Origin: CAMDTE01 sp964504345
Lineage (GTDB): Bacteria > Bacteroidota > Bacteroidia > Flavobacteriales > Schleiferiaceae
NCBI GenBank assembly: GCA_964504345.1
Contig: CAZDDX010000002.1
Span: forward strand, 310,001-374,000
Direction: 5' to 3'
Length of the DNA: 64,000 nucleotides
Made by a program: the position numbers and the translations under genes. Each line of letters begins with the position of its first letter. The first letter of the stretch is position 1. The notes beneath the pieces were generated by a model. The model did no database searches and was not told the origin of the DNA. It saw nothing but the letters and a program-made list of their open reading frames with translations. Of the stretch, positions 18,301 through 28,286 are shown one piece after another.

Positions 18301-18410
18301 TGCTCGTTCGGTTGTCGTCGGCCTACAACGGGGGTAATTTTGATCCGGCCAAAATGCAAAGCGACCCGCTGTTTGCCCGCTACGCGGAGCAGGCTTCGAA
18401 GTTTCAATAA
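15312..18410 (+). CDS. DUF2723 membrane glycosyltransferase (GT117-like)
   Basis: The 1032-residue protein has about a dozen membrane helices in its first ~620 residues and a soluble C-terminal part with helical repeat character. The loop FWDCGEYIATSVKLQVGHPP after the first helix is the hallmark of DUF2723, a GT-C-type family widespread in Bacteroidota and tied by annotation to protein O-glycosylation in the envelope. Acidic Asp and Glu residues in that loop are the likely catalytic site. A near-consensus -7 box (TATCTTCG, 15273-15280) lies 31 nt upstream. It is followed by a strong terminator. Confidence 0.85.
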   Translation: MNASSYQRINNLLGWLVFVIASATYVLTVEPTTSFWDCGEYIATSVKLQVGHPPGAPLFQLMGAVVANLLAGDVTQQAYYVNLLSAFSSSFTILFLFWSITAIAKRLIARLGEQTPARTVAIFGAGAVGALAYTFSDSFWFSAVEGEVYAMSSFFTALAFWAGLKWEAAVDHDPYANRWLLLVAYAVGLTVGVHILAFLVIPAVVMLVYYKLYKDRSWKGFLIANTVSVAVLAFVFAIIIPFILKVFGFLEIQSVNTVGLPKNSGTLLAFGLFVGAVVYGLQWAKKTNKPLISQGILAVVFIMIGYSTFLTLAIRSNTNTPIDENNPEDAISLLAYYNREQYGDWPVLYGQSFNAPLDPQQPYKDGKPTYAYSEETGKYEVTNDGKASVPNYDKRYIGFFPRMWSDQSDHVQNYMSLMKITDKDAPISFGKHFSFFVKYQLGQLWFRYFMWNFAGRQNDEQNRYEFTKGNWITGITFWDEARLGPQDNQPTFLKNNPARNVYYALPLVLGLVGLFFQFSKDKDHTWVLTSLFLFTGIAVAVYTNQKPFEPRERDYAFVGSFYVFAIWIGLGVVALVEWLGKLRSTATAALVTAAMLVAVPGLMAQQNWDDHNRSNRYTARDIAKAYLDSCEKNAILFTNGDNDTFPLWYVQEVEGYRTDVRIVNLSLLNTDWYIDMMKRKYYEGAPVPFRFEKSQYVQGTRDVLFYQDIGVQGRWYIEDFLNWTRRDDAATKFTAYQGTEAPKQFSFFPQKKWRIPVNKEQVLKNNVVPADQADRILEYIDWDWGSSVISKRDLMLIDLLANNDWSRPIYFSTTVGSTASGFFWLTPYFRLEGLAYRFVPVKSSTPEGSYDFGDVNAEACYNLMVNPKNEAGKFQYGNMEDPNVYLDETNRRLCFNLRTSFGRAASTLAIQGQNKKAIEMLDFGMQKMPVERFGYDYFLLSMIEGYFRAGAKDKANKLVDGFAANLDENLNYYAQYRGAKRAFVSQDIEGDLQYYQMLVRLSSAYNGGNFDPAKMQSDPLFARYAEQASKFQ

Positions 18411-18432
18411 GGCGCGAAATCCTGGTTAAACC

Positions 18433-18470
18433 AGAGGGGCCCGGCGCTTGCGCGCCGGGCCCCTCTTTTT
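18433..18470 (+). terminator. strong intrinsic terminator after the DUF2723 gene
   Basis: A perfect 15-bp stem (18433-18447 with 18452-18466) closes a TTGC loop and runs into five T. The minus strand has no T-run after the stem, so it acts on plus-strand transcripts only. Confidence 0.92.
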
Positions 18471-18500
18471 GGTCTTTGCCGCGCGCGGTGCGCGCGCCTC

Positions 18501-20937
<2,437 letters not shown>

Positions 20938-20944
20938 TCCTTCG

Positions 20945-20964
20945 GCCGCCGGCCTACCGGCGGC
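20945..20964. repeat. GC-rich hairpin downstream of gdhA
   Basis: An 8-bp perfect stem with a 4-nt loop (20945-20952, 20957-20964) overlaps a second one (CGGCGC/GCGCCG around GAA, 20961-20975). Neither has a T-run, so they may stabilise the gdhA mRNA end rather than terminate. Confidence 0.6.
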
Positions 20965-20975
20965 GCGAAGCGCCG

Positions 20976-20983
20976 TACCTTCG
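20976..20983 (+). promoter_or_regulatory. near-consensus -7 element for the repeat lipoprotein
   Basis: TACCTTCG differs from TAnnTTTG at one base and sits 4 nt before the ATG at 20988. Two other genes here have the same TTCG variant upstream (15273-15280, 51294-51301). Confidence 0.35.
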
Positions 20984-20987
20984 GAAC

Positions 20988-21392
20988 ATGAATGCGTTCC
21001 GGAACCCCAAAGCCCACCGGAAGGTGGGCTTTTTATGTACCCTAAAGCGGGCCTTTTTAGGCGTTGCTCTGTTGGCTATTGTCCCTACCGGTTGTACCTA
21101 CTACGGGACCACCGTGGGCCTCGAACAACTCAACGTACAGGTACGGCCCCGCTACGTTCGGTACCGGCTGGAACGCGAGCCCTTTACGGGATACGTCACC
21201 ACAGATACCAGTCGCTTCCGCACCAAAGACGGACTGAAAAACGGCATGGAGCGCGTGTTCTACCCCAGCGGCTCCTTGCGCCGCGAGATCAACTGGAAAA
21301 ACGGCCTGCGCCACGGAACCGAGCGCATTTACGGTGCCGAAGGCGAGCAACTTGCGCGCATGCGCTGGACACGGGGCAAGGAGGCGCGGTAA
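20988..21392 (+). CDS. lipoprotein with MORN-like repeats
   Basis: The 134-residue product has a basic n-region, a hydrophobic core and a likely lipidated Cys in VPTGC (residue ~36). The C-terminal half contains two repeats of the K/RNGxExxYxxG type (GLKNGMERVFYPSGS, GLRHGTERIYGAEG), like MORN-variant YwqK-type proteins. The start is uncertain: ATG 20988 has a near -7 box 4 nt upstream but gives a long n-region spanning the gdhA terminator, while GTG 21024 gives a more normal signal peptide from within the hairpin. Function unknown. Confidence 0.6.
   Translation: MNAFRNPKAHRKVGFLCTLKRAFLGVALLAIVPTGCTYYGTTVGLEQLNVQVRPRYVRYRLEREPFTGYVTTDTSRFRTKDGLKNGMERVFYPSGSLRREINWKNGLRHGTERIYGAEGEQLARMRWTRGKEAR
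21009..21034 (+). terminator. gdhA terminator, inside the next reading frame
   Basis: A perfect 10-bp stem (21009-21018 with 21023-21032) closes a GGAA loop and ends in a T-run. It overlaps the first codons of the repeat lipoprotein frame. Confidence 0.75.
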
Positions 21393-21401
21393 AGAGGCGC
21401 T

Positions 21402-22730
21402 TCACCAAGTAGCCCAGCGTGCGGTTCTGCCGTCGTCAGCACGAAGTGCCCACCAACCGGAGGGTAAATTCTCCGGTAAACGCGCGCGTCCTGCTGCATC
21501 TGCCTCTACCGTGAATACCGTTCTTCCGAGTGCATCCGTGCCCCACAGTTTACGACCCGCATCCAATGGCACGTAGGATTCGCCGCTGGTGTAAATCACT
21601 TCCAACGACTTACCTGAGTCCCTGGTGTCTTGGTCTTGGGTCAGGCACAGCATCTTGTTGATGCGCTTCCACAACTCGTCGGCCAAAAGAAACGGTACGG
21701 GCAACGAGGTAGGGCTGTTGCCCATCCGAACCACTACCAAATCCAAACTGGGAACCACAAAAAGAATTTGACCGTTTTTACCCAAAGCTGCAAACGCGTC
21801 GGCAGGTGCATTTGGAGTGAGTGGACCGGGAAATAAAATTTGAGATTGAGGCAGGCGGTGTGCACTCTGGCCGTTGAGCCACCACAACAAACCGTACGAG
21901 GGGTTCAAGCTCTGGGACGGGGTAGTCATCTTATGAACCCACAAGGAATCAAGGACCACAGTGCCGTTCCAACGACCGTGACCTTGAATCAACAACCCAT
22001 AGCGCGCCATGCTCCGGGGTTTGCTCCAGAAAACATTGTTGTCCCCAGATGGATAAAAGAAACCCTGAATACCCGTTTGCGGGCGAATACGGGATTGGAC
22101 CAAAGCATTTAGGTTTTGTCCTGTTGCTCCAATAAGTACTGCGTCCAGCAAGGTATACGGTGCATTGTGGTAGGCCCAACGCGTTCCTGCCGGTGCCAAA
22201 TACTGCAGGCAAGTAGGAAGGGTGCAATCCGGATTGAACACGCCATCGTTCAAGCCCGTAGTCATGCGCAGATGATCTTCCACCCGAATTAATGTTTCTT
22301 GAGCCGACGATAAACTGCTCCAACCGGAGCCCAAATAGGCCCGGGAGGGCAGGTTGAGATCAATTTCGCCGGCCGAAACCGCTTGGCCCACCAATCCGGC
22401 CGTGAGGGTTTTTCCCGCCGACGCCCAATACCACAGACTGTCCAAAGTAAACGTACCGAAATACTCCTCCACCACCATGCGCCCTTGATGGAGAATCAAC
22501 AATGCCTTGCTATCCTGCTGTGCCGCGTACGTCACCACCGAATCCACCCCCGCCGGGCACCACCCCAACTGAGCTGGGGTAACTGAATTCCAAGCACTCC
22601 CGGTCAGCGGAGGATAATAAAGTCCTTGTGCCCACGAAGCACACCCACAAAATACCATCAGGCAAGTCAAGATACCTACCGTAAGCCCGGAAAACGGTCT
22701 TTGCAATGTATGCCTATCTCGTTGTTTCAT
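21402..22730 (-). CDS. T9SS-secreted serine hydrolase, beta-lactamase fold
   Basis: This 442-residue protein has a signal peptide (about residues 1-35) and a class C beta-lactamase/penicillin-binding-like domain. The S-x-x-K motif is SAGK with Ser104 and Lys107, and Y-x-N is YHN starting at Tyr187. The last ~75 residues form a T9SS type A sorting domain (KLWGTDALGRTVFTV, LPSGWWALRADDG), so it is secreted or surface-anchored. The 6-aminohexanoate-dimer-hydrolase and esterase EstB groups share this fold; the substrate is unknown. It is convergent with the repeat lipoprotein, 9 bp apart. Confidence 0.85.
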   Translation of the reverse strand: MKQRDRHTLQRPFSGLTVGILTCLMVFCGCASWAQGLYYPPLTGSAWNSVTPAQLGWCPAGVDSVVTYAAQQDSKALLILHQGRMVVEEYFGTFTLDSLWYWASAGKTLTAGLVGQAVSAGEIDLNLPSRAYLGSGWSSLSSAQETLIRVEDHLRMTTGLNDGVFNPDCTLPTCLQYLAPAGTRWAYHNAPYTLLDAVLIGATGQNLNALVQSRIRPQTGIQGFFYPSGDNNVFWSKPRSMARYGLLIQGHGRWNGTVVLDSLWVHKMTTPSQSLNPSYGLLWWLNGQSAHRLPQSQILFPGPLTPNAPADAFAALGKNGQILFVVPSLDLVVVRMGNSPTSLPVPFLLADELWKRINKMLCLTQDQDTRDSGKSLEVIYTSGESYVPLDAGRKLWGTDALGRTVFTVEADAAGRARLPENLPSGWWALRADDGRTARWATW

Positions 22731-22879
22731 GTGCTTTGGATGCGCAACGAGCTCTCGCGTTTAACGCATTTTGAAGGTAGGTAAAATAACATTCGGCTGA
22801 ATTCGCTTCTTTTGCCATTTCTCCTTCAACATAGATACTATTTTGAGAATTATATTACTCGTTTTTATTATATTCTGTG

Positions 22880-22888
22880 TACTTTTGT
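22880..22888 (+). promoter_or_regulatory. -7 promoter element of the HipB-like gene
   Basis: TACTTTTGT is an exact -7 match ending 7 nt before the ATG at 22895. The ~100 bp upstream are strikingly AT-rich against the surrounding sequence and contain a loose AGAAT/ATTCT inverted repeat. Confidence 0.55.
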
Positions 22889-22894
22889 ACCCAA

Positions 22895-23215
22895 ATGATT
22901 TCATCCTCGCTCAAAACCCTTCCACCCAGCACCCAACGCACGTTGGAAACCTTGGGTGAAAACGTGCGCAAGGCGCGACTGCGGCGCGCCCTCACCACCG
23001 CTCGCGTTGCGGAACGGGCGGGAATAAGCCGCAAAACACTGTACCAAATCGAACGGGGAAGTGCGGCCGTGGCCCTCGGCCACTACGCCGCGGTGCTTTT
23101 TGTGCTGGAACTGGACGACGAACTGGGTGGCGTGGGTGCCGCAGATCCCTTGGGACGCACGCTGCAGGACGGACGAATGCTGGCGGCCCAACGAAACCGG
23201 AGGTCCGAACCGTAA
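22895..23215 (+). CDS. XRE-family regulator, orphan HipB-like antitoxin
   Basis: The 106-residue protein has a helix-turn-helix at about residues 20-70 (LGENVRKARLRRALTTARVA, ERAGISRKTLYQIERGS). The start LKTLPPSTQRTLETLGENVR and tail DPLGRTLQDGRML match the HipB-like regulators that normally precede a HipA-family kinase toxin. No hipA is present; the next gene is convergent and unrelated. I start at ATG 22895 because the -7 box overlaps any earlier start. It may autoregulate through the AT-rich upstream region. Confidence 0.75.
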   Translation: MISSSLKTLPPSTQRTLETLGENVRKARLRRALTTARVAERAGISRKTLYQIERGSAAVALGHYAAVLFVLELDDELGGVGAADPLGRTLQDGRMLAAQRNRRSEP

Positions 23216-23234
23216 GCGCTTAAATCTGGGGGGC

Positions 23235-23537
23235 TCAGCGCCGAACCCTGCGGTCGCGACGCAGTGCGCGACGCTCCATGCGGCGCACCTTTCTGATCAT
23301 GCGGTCGCGCTTCAAACGCGCTTTGGCCAAGCGAAGCACGCGCCGCTTTACCCGCAATTCCTTGCGGGATTCACGCACTTCCTTGCGGCGTTGTGCCAGG
23401 GTGGCTCGCGAAGGGGATGCCTCAACGGCGGGGGAAGCCGCAGAACGCGGAGCGCGCGCTGCAGGACGGATTTGTGCGGTGCCGGATGCAGTCACCAACA
23501 CGGTCAAAAACAAAAGGAGAAGGGTACGCACAACCAC
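23235..23537 (-). CDS. small Arg-rich secreted protein
   Basis: The 100-residue product has a clear Sec signal peptide (MVVRTLLLLFLTVLVTASG, cleavage near TAQ). The mature part is extremely basic, with repeated RR and KR pairs in a predicted long helix and no Cys. The start is GTG 23537, directly after the gatC stop, so it is probably translated from the gatC mRNA. I do not recognise a family. A plus-strand open frame over the same bases has no signal peptide or homology hint. Confidence 0.55.
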   Translation of the reverse strand: MVVRTLLLLFLTVLVTASGTAQIRPAARAPRSAASPAVEASPSRATLAQRRKEVRESRKELRVKRRVLRLAKARLKRDRMIRKVRRMERRALRRDRRVRR

Positions 23538-23813
23538 TTAACGACGCGGTACGCGAAAATAGTCTGTGTCTGCCCCGGGGGCATTCTTCATGGCCTCCGC
23601 GTGGGAAACAGTCTGCTCCACTGTGTCGGGGCGCAATACGTTGACTTCGTCGGACAGATGGACCAAGGGTTCCACGCCTTCCAACTCCATGCGTTCGATC
23701 TTGGCCACAAAGCCCAATATCTTTTCCATGTCCTGCTCCAATTGAGCCTTGCGCTCGGGAGCCAACGTCAAACGGGAAAGGTGGGCGAGCTTGTCTAGAT
23801 CCAGTTGTGCCAT
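23538..23813 (-). CDS. gatC: Asp/Glu-tRNA amidotransferase subunit C
   Basis: GatC stabilises the GatAB amidotransferase that converts Glu-tRNA(Gln) to Gln-tRNA(Gln) and Asp-tRNA(Asn) to Asn-tRNA(Asn). The 91-residue protein shows the family pattern: LDKLAHLSRLTL at the start, EKILGFVAKI in the middle, EPLVHL and a C-terminal LRPDTVEQT. gatA and gatB are not in the window. The ATG at 23813 is 4 nt after the -7 box, suggesting a leaderless mRNA. Note that asnS is also present, so the Asn route may be redundant. Confidence 0.9.
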   Translation of the reverse strand: MAQLDLDKLAHLSRLTLAPERKAQLEQDMEKILGFVAKIERMELEGVEPLVHLSDEVNVLRPDTVEQTVSHAEAMKNAPGADTDYFRVPRR

Positions 23814-23817
23814 GGGA

Positions 23818-23825
23818 CAAAGGTA
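23818..23825 (-). promoter_or_regulatory. -7 promoter element abutting gatC
   Basis: The minus strand reads TACCTTTG, an exact match, with only 4 nt to the ATG at 23813. The transcript would start at or next to the start codon. Confidence 0.65.
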
Positions 23826-23854
23826 CACCGATTGAGCGGATGTGCGGCTGCGCG

Positions 23855-24601
23855 TCAGGACTTCCGGTCCTCCGCTCGGTAGCGGTTAAGCTCCGCCAAG
23901 ATAAGGGCGTGCACACGGTCCGACACCGCCTCTTGGTCCGCCACGCTTAGGCCGGTCACCTCAATGGGGGCGTGCACGGTAGCGCGGATCACGCCGGGGG
24001 AGCCTCCCTGGCCAAAATCCGGGAAGCGCCGACGGTGGTCCGGGAAGGTGATGGGAAGAATGGGGGTTCCGCTCTCAATCGCCAGCTTGAAGGCACCCGC
24101 TTTGAACGGGGCCAGTAGGGTTTTGGGGTTCTTGGGGATGCCGCCTTCGGGGTAAATGCACAAACCGGTTCCGCGCGCCAAACGGCGCGCTGCCTTGTCC
24201 ATCACGGCGCGTTTGGAGGCCAACGAGGTGCGGTCCACCAAAATAGAGGTACGTCGGTAAAAGAAACCAAACAGAGGGATTTTGGCCAGCTCCGCCTTGC
24301 CAATGAAAACGGTGGGGGACTTTACCAGCCGGTAGCAAAACATGACGTCCAGCTCGGAGGTGTGGTTACTCACCACAATGTAGGGCCGATCCCAAGGAAT
24401 TTGGGCCTCGTAACGCACCTTGCGCCAGAGGAACATGCCGTTCAAAATGAACGCCGCCCAGCGTCGGGCCCAAGGATAAAACCGAGGAAAGTCCGATGCT
24501 GAGCGGGAAGTCCAGTACAGCCCAGGGCTGAGTAACACAATACTGACGAGCATGCACCAATAGTACCACAGGTGGTACAGCATGCCAAACGCCCGTTTCA
24601 T
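23855..24601 (-). CDS. plsC: 1-acyl-glycerol-3-phosphate acyltransferase
   Basis: PlsC adds the second acyl chain to lysophosphatidic acid at the inner membrane. The 248-residue protein has an N-terminal membrane segment (LWYYWCMLVSIVLLSPG), the catalytic NHTSELD (the H-x4-D motif), and the acceptor-binding YPEGGIPKNP. Its ATG shares a base with the accC stop (TGATG), so fatty-acid and phospholipid synthesis genes are coupled here. Confidence 0.92.
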   Translation of the reverse strand: MKRAFGMLYHLWYYWCMLVSIVLLSPGLYWTSRSASDFPRFYPWARRWAAFILNGMFLWRKVRYEAQIPWDRPYIVVSNHTSELDVMFCYRLVKSPTVFIGKAELAKIPLFGFFYRRTSILVDRTSLASKRAVMDKAARRLARGTGLCIYPEGGIPKNPKTLLAPFKAGAFKLAIESGTPILPITFPDHRRRFPDFGQGGSPGVIRATVHAPIEVTGLSVADQEAVSDRVHALILAELNRYRAEDRKS

Positions 24602-25938
24602 CAATGCAATTCGAACGACTCCATAAACTTCGTGGTGTAGTTGCCGGCCACAAAGTCGGGGTTGTCCATCAGCTGTCGGTGGAACGGAATGGTGGTTTTG
24701 ACGCCCTCAATAACGAACTCGTCCAGTGCGCGCTTCATCTTGTCGATGGCCTCCTCGCGGGTGCGGGCCGTAGTGATGAGCTTGGCAATCATGGAGTCGT
24801 AGTGCGGCGGAATGGAGTAGCCCGCGTACACGTGGGTATCCAAGCGAACGCCGTGCCCTCCAGGAGCGTGGAACACGGTGATTTTACCGGGAGCGGGACG
24901 GAAATTGTTGTACGGATCTTCCGCGTTGATGCGGCACTCAATGGCGTGCAATTCCGGTTCGTAGTTGCGTCCGCTGATGGCTACACCGGCGGCCACTTTG
25001 ATCTGCTCGCGGATCAAATCGTAGTCAATCACCTGCTCCGTGATGGGGTGTTCCACCTGGATGCGGGTATTCATTTCCATGAAGTAGAAATTCCGGTGTT
25101 TGTCCACCAAGAATTCGACGGTTCCTGCACCTTCGTAGCCAATGTATTCTGCAGCCTTAACGGCCGCAGCACCCATGGCGGCGCGCAATTCGGTGGTCAT
25201 GAAGGGACTTGGGGTCTCCTCCACCAATTTTTGGTGACGACGCTGAATGGAACAGTCGCGTTCGGACAAGTGGCACGCTTTGCCGTATTGGTCCCCAACG
25301 ATTTGAATTTCAATGTGGCGCGGCTCTTCAATGAGCTTCTCCATGTACATGCCGTCGTTGCCAAACGCTGCGGCGGCCTCTTGGCGAGCGGAATCCCAGG
25401 CTTTAGCCAGTTCGTCCTCTGCCCAAATGGCGCGCATGCCCTTGCCGCCGCCTCCGGCCGTGGCCTTCATCATGACGGGGTAGCCAATTTCCTTGGCCGT
25501 GCGGGTGGCGTGCTCCAAACTTTCGAGCAGACCGTCGGAACCGGGAACGCAGGGTACGCCTGCCTCCTTCATGGTGGCCTTGGCGGTGGACTTGTCGCCC
25601 ATTTTGTCAATTTGCTCCGGGGTGGCGCCAATGAACTTGATGCCGTGCTCCGCGCAAATCTTGGAAAACTTAGAGTTCTCGGATAAAAATCCGTAACCCG
25701 GATGAATGGCGTCTGCGTTGGTGATTTCCGCCGCCGCAATGATGTTGGCCATTTTCAGGTAGCTGTCCTTGGAGGGCGGAGGTCCAATGCAAACGGCTTC
25801 GTCCGCAAAACGCACGTGCAAACTTTCGCGATCGGCAGTGGAATAAACCGCTACGGTCTTGATGCCCATCTCGCGGCAGGTGCGAATGATGCGCATGGCG
25901 ATCTCACCGCGGTTGGCAATGAGGATTTTCTTGAACAT
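24601..25938 (-). CDS. accC: acetyl-CoA carboxylase, biotin carboxylase subunit
   Basis: AccC carboxylates the biotin on AccB using ATP and bicarbonate, the first step of fatty-acid synthesis. The 445-residue length fits. Motifs are [14 protein letters not shown] at the start, the ATP-grasp glycine loop [12 protein letters not shown], and [15 protein letters not shown] choose ATG 25938 over a GTG three codons upstream. It follows accB after 9 nt and overlaps plsC. Confidence 0.96.
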   Translation of the reverse strand: MFKKILIANRGEIAMRIIRTCREMGIKTVAVYSTADRESLHVRFADEAVCIGPPPSKDSYLKMANIIAAAEITNADAIHPGYGFLSENSKFSKICAEHGIKFIGATPEQIDKMGDKSTAKATMKEAGVPCVPGSDGLLESLEHATRTAKEIGYPVMMKATAGGGGKGMRAIWAEDELAKAWDSARQEAAAAFGNDGMYMEKLIEEPRHIEIQIVGDQYGKACHLSERDCSIQRRHQKLVEETPSPFMTTELRAAMGAAAVKAAEYIGYEGAGTVEFLVDKHRNFYFMEMNTRIQVEHPITEQVIDYDLIREQIKVAAGVAISGRNYEPELHAIECRINAEDPYNNFRPAPGKITVFHAPGGHGVRLDTHVYAGYSIPPHYDSMIAKLITTARTREEAIDKMKRALDEFVIEGVKTTIPFHRQLMDNPDFVAGNYTTKFMESFELH

Positions 25939-25947
25939 ACCAGACAC

Positions 25948-26421
25948 TTAGGCGGGGTCTACCAAGAACAAAGGCTGATCGTACTCTACGGGAGAGGAAT
26001 CGTCCACGAGGATCTTCACGATGCGACCGCTCACTTCGCTTTCGATTTCGTTGAAAAGCTTCATGGCCTCAATCACGCAAACCGCTTTGCCGGGCTTGAT
26101 TTCGTCGCCCACGTTTACAAAAAAGTCCTTGTCTGGGCTGGGACGACGGTAGAAGGTACCGATCATCGGAGACTTTACGGTAATGTATTTGCTGGTGTCC
26201 TCGCCTGCCGGAGCTGCGGGAGCGGCTGCGGGAGCGGCGGTCGGTGCGGGAGCGTACGCCGCAGATGGCATCGTCATCGGTACAGAAGGAACGAACGCAA
26301 CGTCTTGAGCGCCCGGTGCCGTTTTCACGGTGATTTTGAATTCGTCGGTCTCGAGGCTTACCTCGGTAGCGCCCGACTTGGAAACAAAACGGATGAAATT
26401 TTGTAACTCTTTGATATCCAT
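25948..26421 (-). CDS. accB: biotin carboxyl carrier protein of acetyl-CoA carboxylase
   Basis: The 157-residue protein carries biotin between AccC and the carboxyltransferase. The C-terminal lipoyl-like domain contains the biotinylation site [11 protein letters not shown] Pro/Ala-rich linker (about residues 50-85) joins it to the N-terminal part. The start is ATG 26421 ([12 protein letters not shown]), the usual family beginning. A loose -7-like CACTTTTG lies about 30 nt upstream. Confidence 0.95.
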   Translation of the reverse strand: MDIKELQNFIRFVSKSGATEVSLETDEFKITVKTAPGAQDVAFVPSVPMTMPSAAYAPAPTAAPAAAPAAPAGEDTSKYITVKSPMIGTFYRRPSPDKDFFVNVGDEIKPGKAVCVIEAMKLFNEIESEVSGRIVKILVDDSSPVEYDQPLFLVDPA

Positions 26422-26476
26422 AACTATGGCTTTTTGGATTCGATTTTCGTTACCGCAAAAGTGCGCATAAAAAAGC

Positions 26477-26505
26477 AAACCCGGACGGGAAGGTCCGGGT
26501 TTTTT
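26477..26505 (-). terminator. terminator between rpmF and accB, T-runs on both strands
   Basis: A perfect 10-bp stem (26477-26486 with 26493-26502) has a T-run on both sides, so it could stop minus-strand rpmF transcripts. It implies accB-accC-plsC is a separate transcript from yceD-rpmF. Confidence 0.75.
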
Positions 26506-26535
26506 GGGGACCGCCCCAGGGGCGTCCGGTATTTT

Positions 26536-26739
26536 TTACGCTTCGGCTTGTGCCGGAGCAGTGTTGTCGATGACCACTTTTCCTTTGTAGTACATGCTGC
26601 CCTCGTGCCAGTAGGCGCGGTGGTACAAGTGTGCCTCGCCGGTCACGCCGCATACGGCAATCTGGGGCATAATGGCTTTGTCGTGGGTGCGGCGCTTATC
26701 GCGGCGTGTGCTGGACTGTCTGCGTTTGGGATGTGCCAT
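26536..26739 (-). CDS. rpmF: 50S ribosomal protein L32
   Basis: The 67-residue protein begins [20 protein letters not shown], the classic L32 start, and has the [12 protein letters not shown] middle. It lies 3 nt after yceD, the arrangement seen in many bacteria. Downstream is a hairpin terminator. Confidence 0.95.
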   Translation of the reverse strand: MAHPKRRQSSTRRDKRRTHDKAIMPQIAVCGVTGEAHLYHRAYWHEGSMYYKGKVVIDNTAPAQAEA

Positions 26740-26742
26740 GGC

Positions 26743-27156
26743 TCAATCGTTTAATTCGTTTTTGGACTTGCGCAGCGGAATGCTCAATACAGCCAACTCA
26801 TAGAGGTACTGACTCAGGTCTACTTCGTACGATCCATGGGGTAGGATCAGCAACTCAGGTTCCTGGTCGTCGTAGGCCTCGCCAAATTTGACCACAACGG
26901 TAAATGCGTTGTGGAGGGGGAGTTCAAACGGCTCGCCGGTGTCGTCATCTTCCGTCGCAAGCAAACCGCTGAAGGCAAAGCGAAGTTCCATCGTGAGTGA
27001 TCCCTTTACCAGGGTCACGCGGGCTTCCGCTTGGGTCATCCCTTCGGTTTCGGGGTGGTTGTAGTGTGCAAAGAACGCAGCATCAAGGCTGTATTCCAAC
27101 TCGTGCGTGCCGGCTTTGAGGCCCGAAAAAACAAGCGTGTAATCGCGCTTTTTCAT
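26743..27156 (-). CDS. YceD/DUF177 family protein
   Basis: This 137-residue acidic protein is the usual neighbour of L32. DUF177 proteins are linked to 23S rRNA maturation in several bacteria and plants. The middle segment RFAFSGLLATEDDDTGEPF takes the place of the CxxCLxP-like site, lacking its cysteines. The end YLYELAVLSIPLR is family-typical. It has its own promoter box 22 nt upstream. Confidence 0.82.
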   Translation of the reverse strand: MKKRDYTLVFSGLKAGTHELEYSLDAAFFAHYNHPETEGMTQAEARVTLVKGSLTMELRFAFSGLLATEDDDTGEPFELPLHNAFTVVVKFGEAYDDQEPELLILPHGSYEVDLSQYLYELAVLSIPLRKSKNELND

Positions 27157-27178
27157 AAGCTGCTCGATTTGGAGCCCG

Positions 27179-27186
27179 CAAAGATA
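27179..27186 (-). promoter_or_regulatory. -7 promoter element of yceD-rpmF
   Basis: The minus strand reads TATCTTTG, an exact match, 22 nt before the yceD ATG at 27156. It lies in the 74-bp gap after pdxA. Confidence 0.6.
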
Positions 27187-27230
27187 AGAATTTTTTTCAA
27201 CGCTTGCTTGTGTAAAACTGATTTTTCGGA

Positions 27231-28286
27231 TTACGCCCGCTCCTTGCGCGTTTCTACTCGCTTGCGCAGGGGGTTGGACGTCGCATCTGCATGACCGGCC
27301 CGACGTCGCACCAAATCAATGGCCTCAAACAGGGCGTTGCGCATGCTGCTGGGGTCCGCTTCCTGCTTGCCCGCCAAGGCATAGGCCACGCCGTGGTCCG
27401 GTGAGGTGCGCACGTGGGAAAGTCCGCAGGTGACGTTGACGCCGTCGTGGAAGTGGATCATTTTGAAGGGAATCAGGCCTTGGTCGTGGTACAGCGCCAA
27501 GACGCCGTCAAACGCTAAGTGCTGGCCGGAGCCGAAGAACCCGTCGGCCGGATAGGGTCCGTACACTTGGAGGCCTTGCTCCGCGAGCTGGGCAACGGCT
27601 GGTGCCACTACCTCGGTATCCTCTGCGCCAAACTTGCCGCGGTCTCCGGCGTGGGGGTTGAGGGCCAGAACGGCGATTTTGGCTTTTTGAACGCCAAAGT
27701 CGGTTTGGAGTGCTTGGTGAAACTGCTGGATTTTGGCTGTAAGGAGCTCGTGGGTGATGGCCGCGGAGACGTCGGACAGGGCCAGGTGTTCGGTGGCCAA
27801 GGCCACGCGCAACTCAGGGCCGCTCAGTACCATCAAGGGCTTGCCGCCCAAGCGCTCGCCCAGGTAGGCGGTGTGTCCGGAAAATCCTTCGATGGGGATG
27901 GTTTCCTTGTCAATGGGGGCCGTGACGAGGGCGTCGATCCGGCCTTTTTGCAGGGCGTCGATGCCGGCGTCTAAAGATTTGAGGGCGTACTGGCCCAATT
28001 CCGGGTTGGGTTTTCCCAGGTCCAGAAGCACTTGATCCGTCCACGGTTCCACCAAAGCAATGCGGTTCTCCGGATGGGGTTGGTCCAGGTTGGAGGTCAG
28101 GGAATAGGGAATTTCCGGCAGGTCCGCGGCTTTCCGGTGGTAAGCAAAGGCCTTGGGGGTGGCAAACAAGACGGGGTGGCACAGTTCGTGCACGGTAGGA
28201 TCTGCAAGGGTGCGGAGGACTACTTCCAGGCCAATGCCGTTGAGGTCTCCACAGGTGAATCCAATGCGGGGAAGGTTCGTGCTCAT
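27231..28286 (-). CDS. pdxA: 4-hydroxythreonine-4-phosphate dehydrogenase
   Basis: PdxA oxidises 4-phosphohydroxy-threonine in the DXP-dependent pyridoxal phosphate pathway; dxs for DXP is also in this window. The 351-residue protein shows GFTCGDLNGIGLE, the metal-binding GHTAYLGE, LNPHAGDRGKFG and YHDQGLIPFKMI motifs. The ATG at 28286 overlaps the pepA stop (ATGA). An open frame continues upstream but runs antisense through pepA sequence and is not needed. Confidence 0.95.
   Translation of the reverse strand: MSTNLPRIGFTCGDLNGIGLEVVLRTLADPTVHELCHPVLFATPKAFAYHRKAADLPEIPYSLTSNLDQPHPENRIALVEPWTDQVLLDLGKPNPELGQYALKSLDAGIDALQKGRIDALVTAPIDKETIPIEGFSGHTAYLGERLGGKPLMVLSGPELRVALATEHLALSDVSAAITHELLTAKIQQFHQALQTDFGVQKAKIAVLALNPHAGDRGKFGAEDTEVVAPAVAQLAEQGLQVYGPYPADGFFGSGQHLAFDGVLALYHDQGLIPFKMIHFHDGVNVTCGLSHVRTSPDHGVAYALAGKQEADPSSMRNALFEAIDLVRRRAGHADATSNPLRKRVETRKERA

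Noticed and set aside
20988..22730. Repeat lipoprotein and serine hydrolase as a functional pair.
   Set aside because: They are convergent with no shared control; only proximity supports it.
22895..23537. HipB-like gene plus the small basic protein as a toxin-antitoxin pair.
   Set aside because: They are convergent, and the basic protein has an export signal, unlike a HipA-type toxin.
23278..23541. Plus-strand open frame opposite the small secreted protein.
   Set aside because: The minus frame has a signal peptide and follows gatC directly; the plus frame has only Arg-rich shadow sequence.
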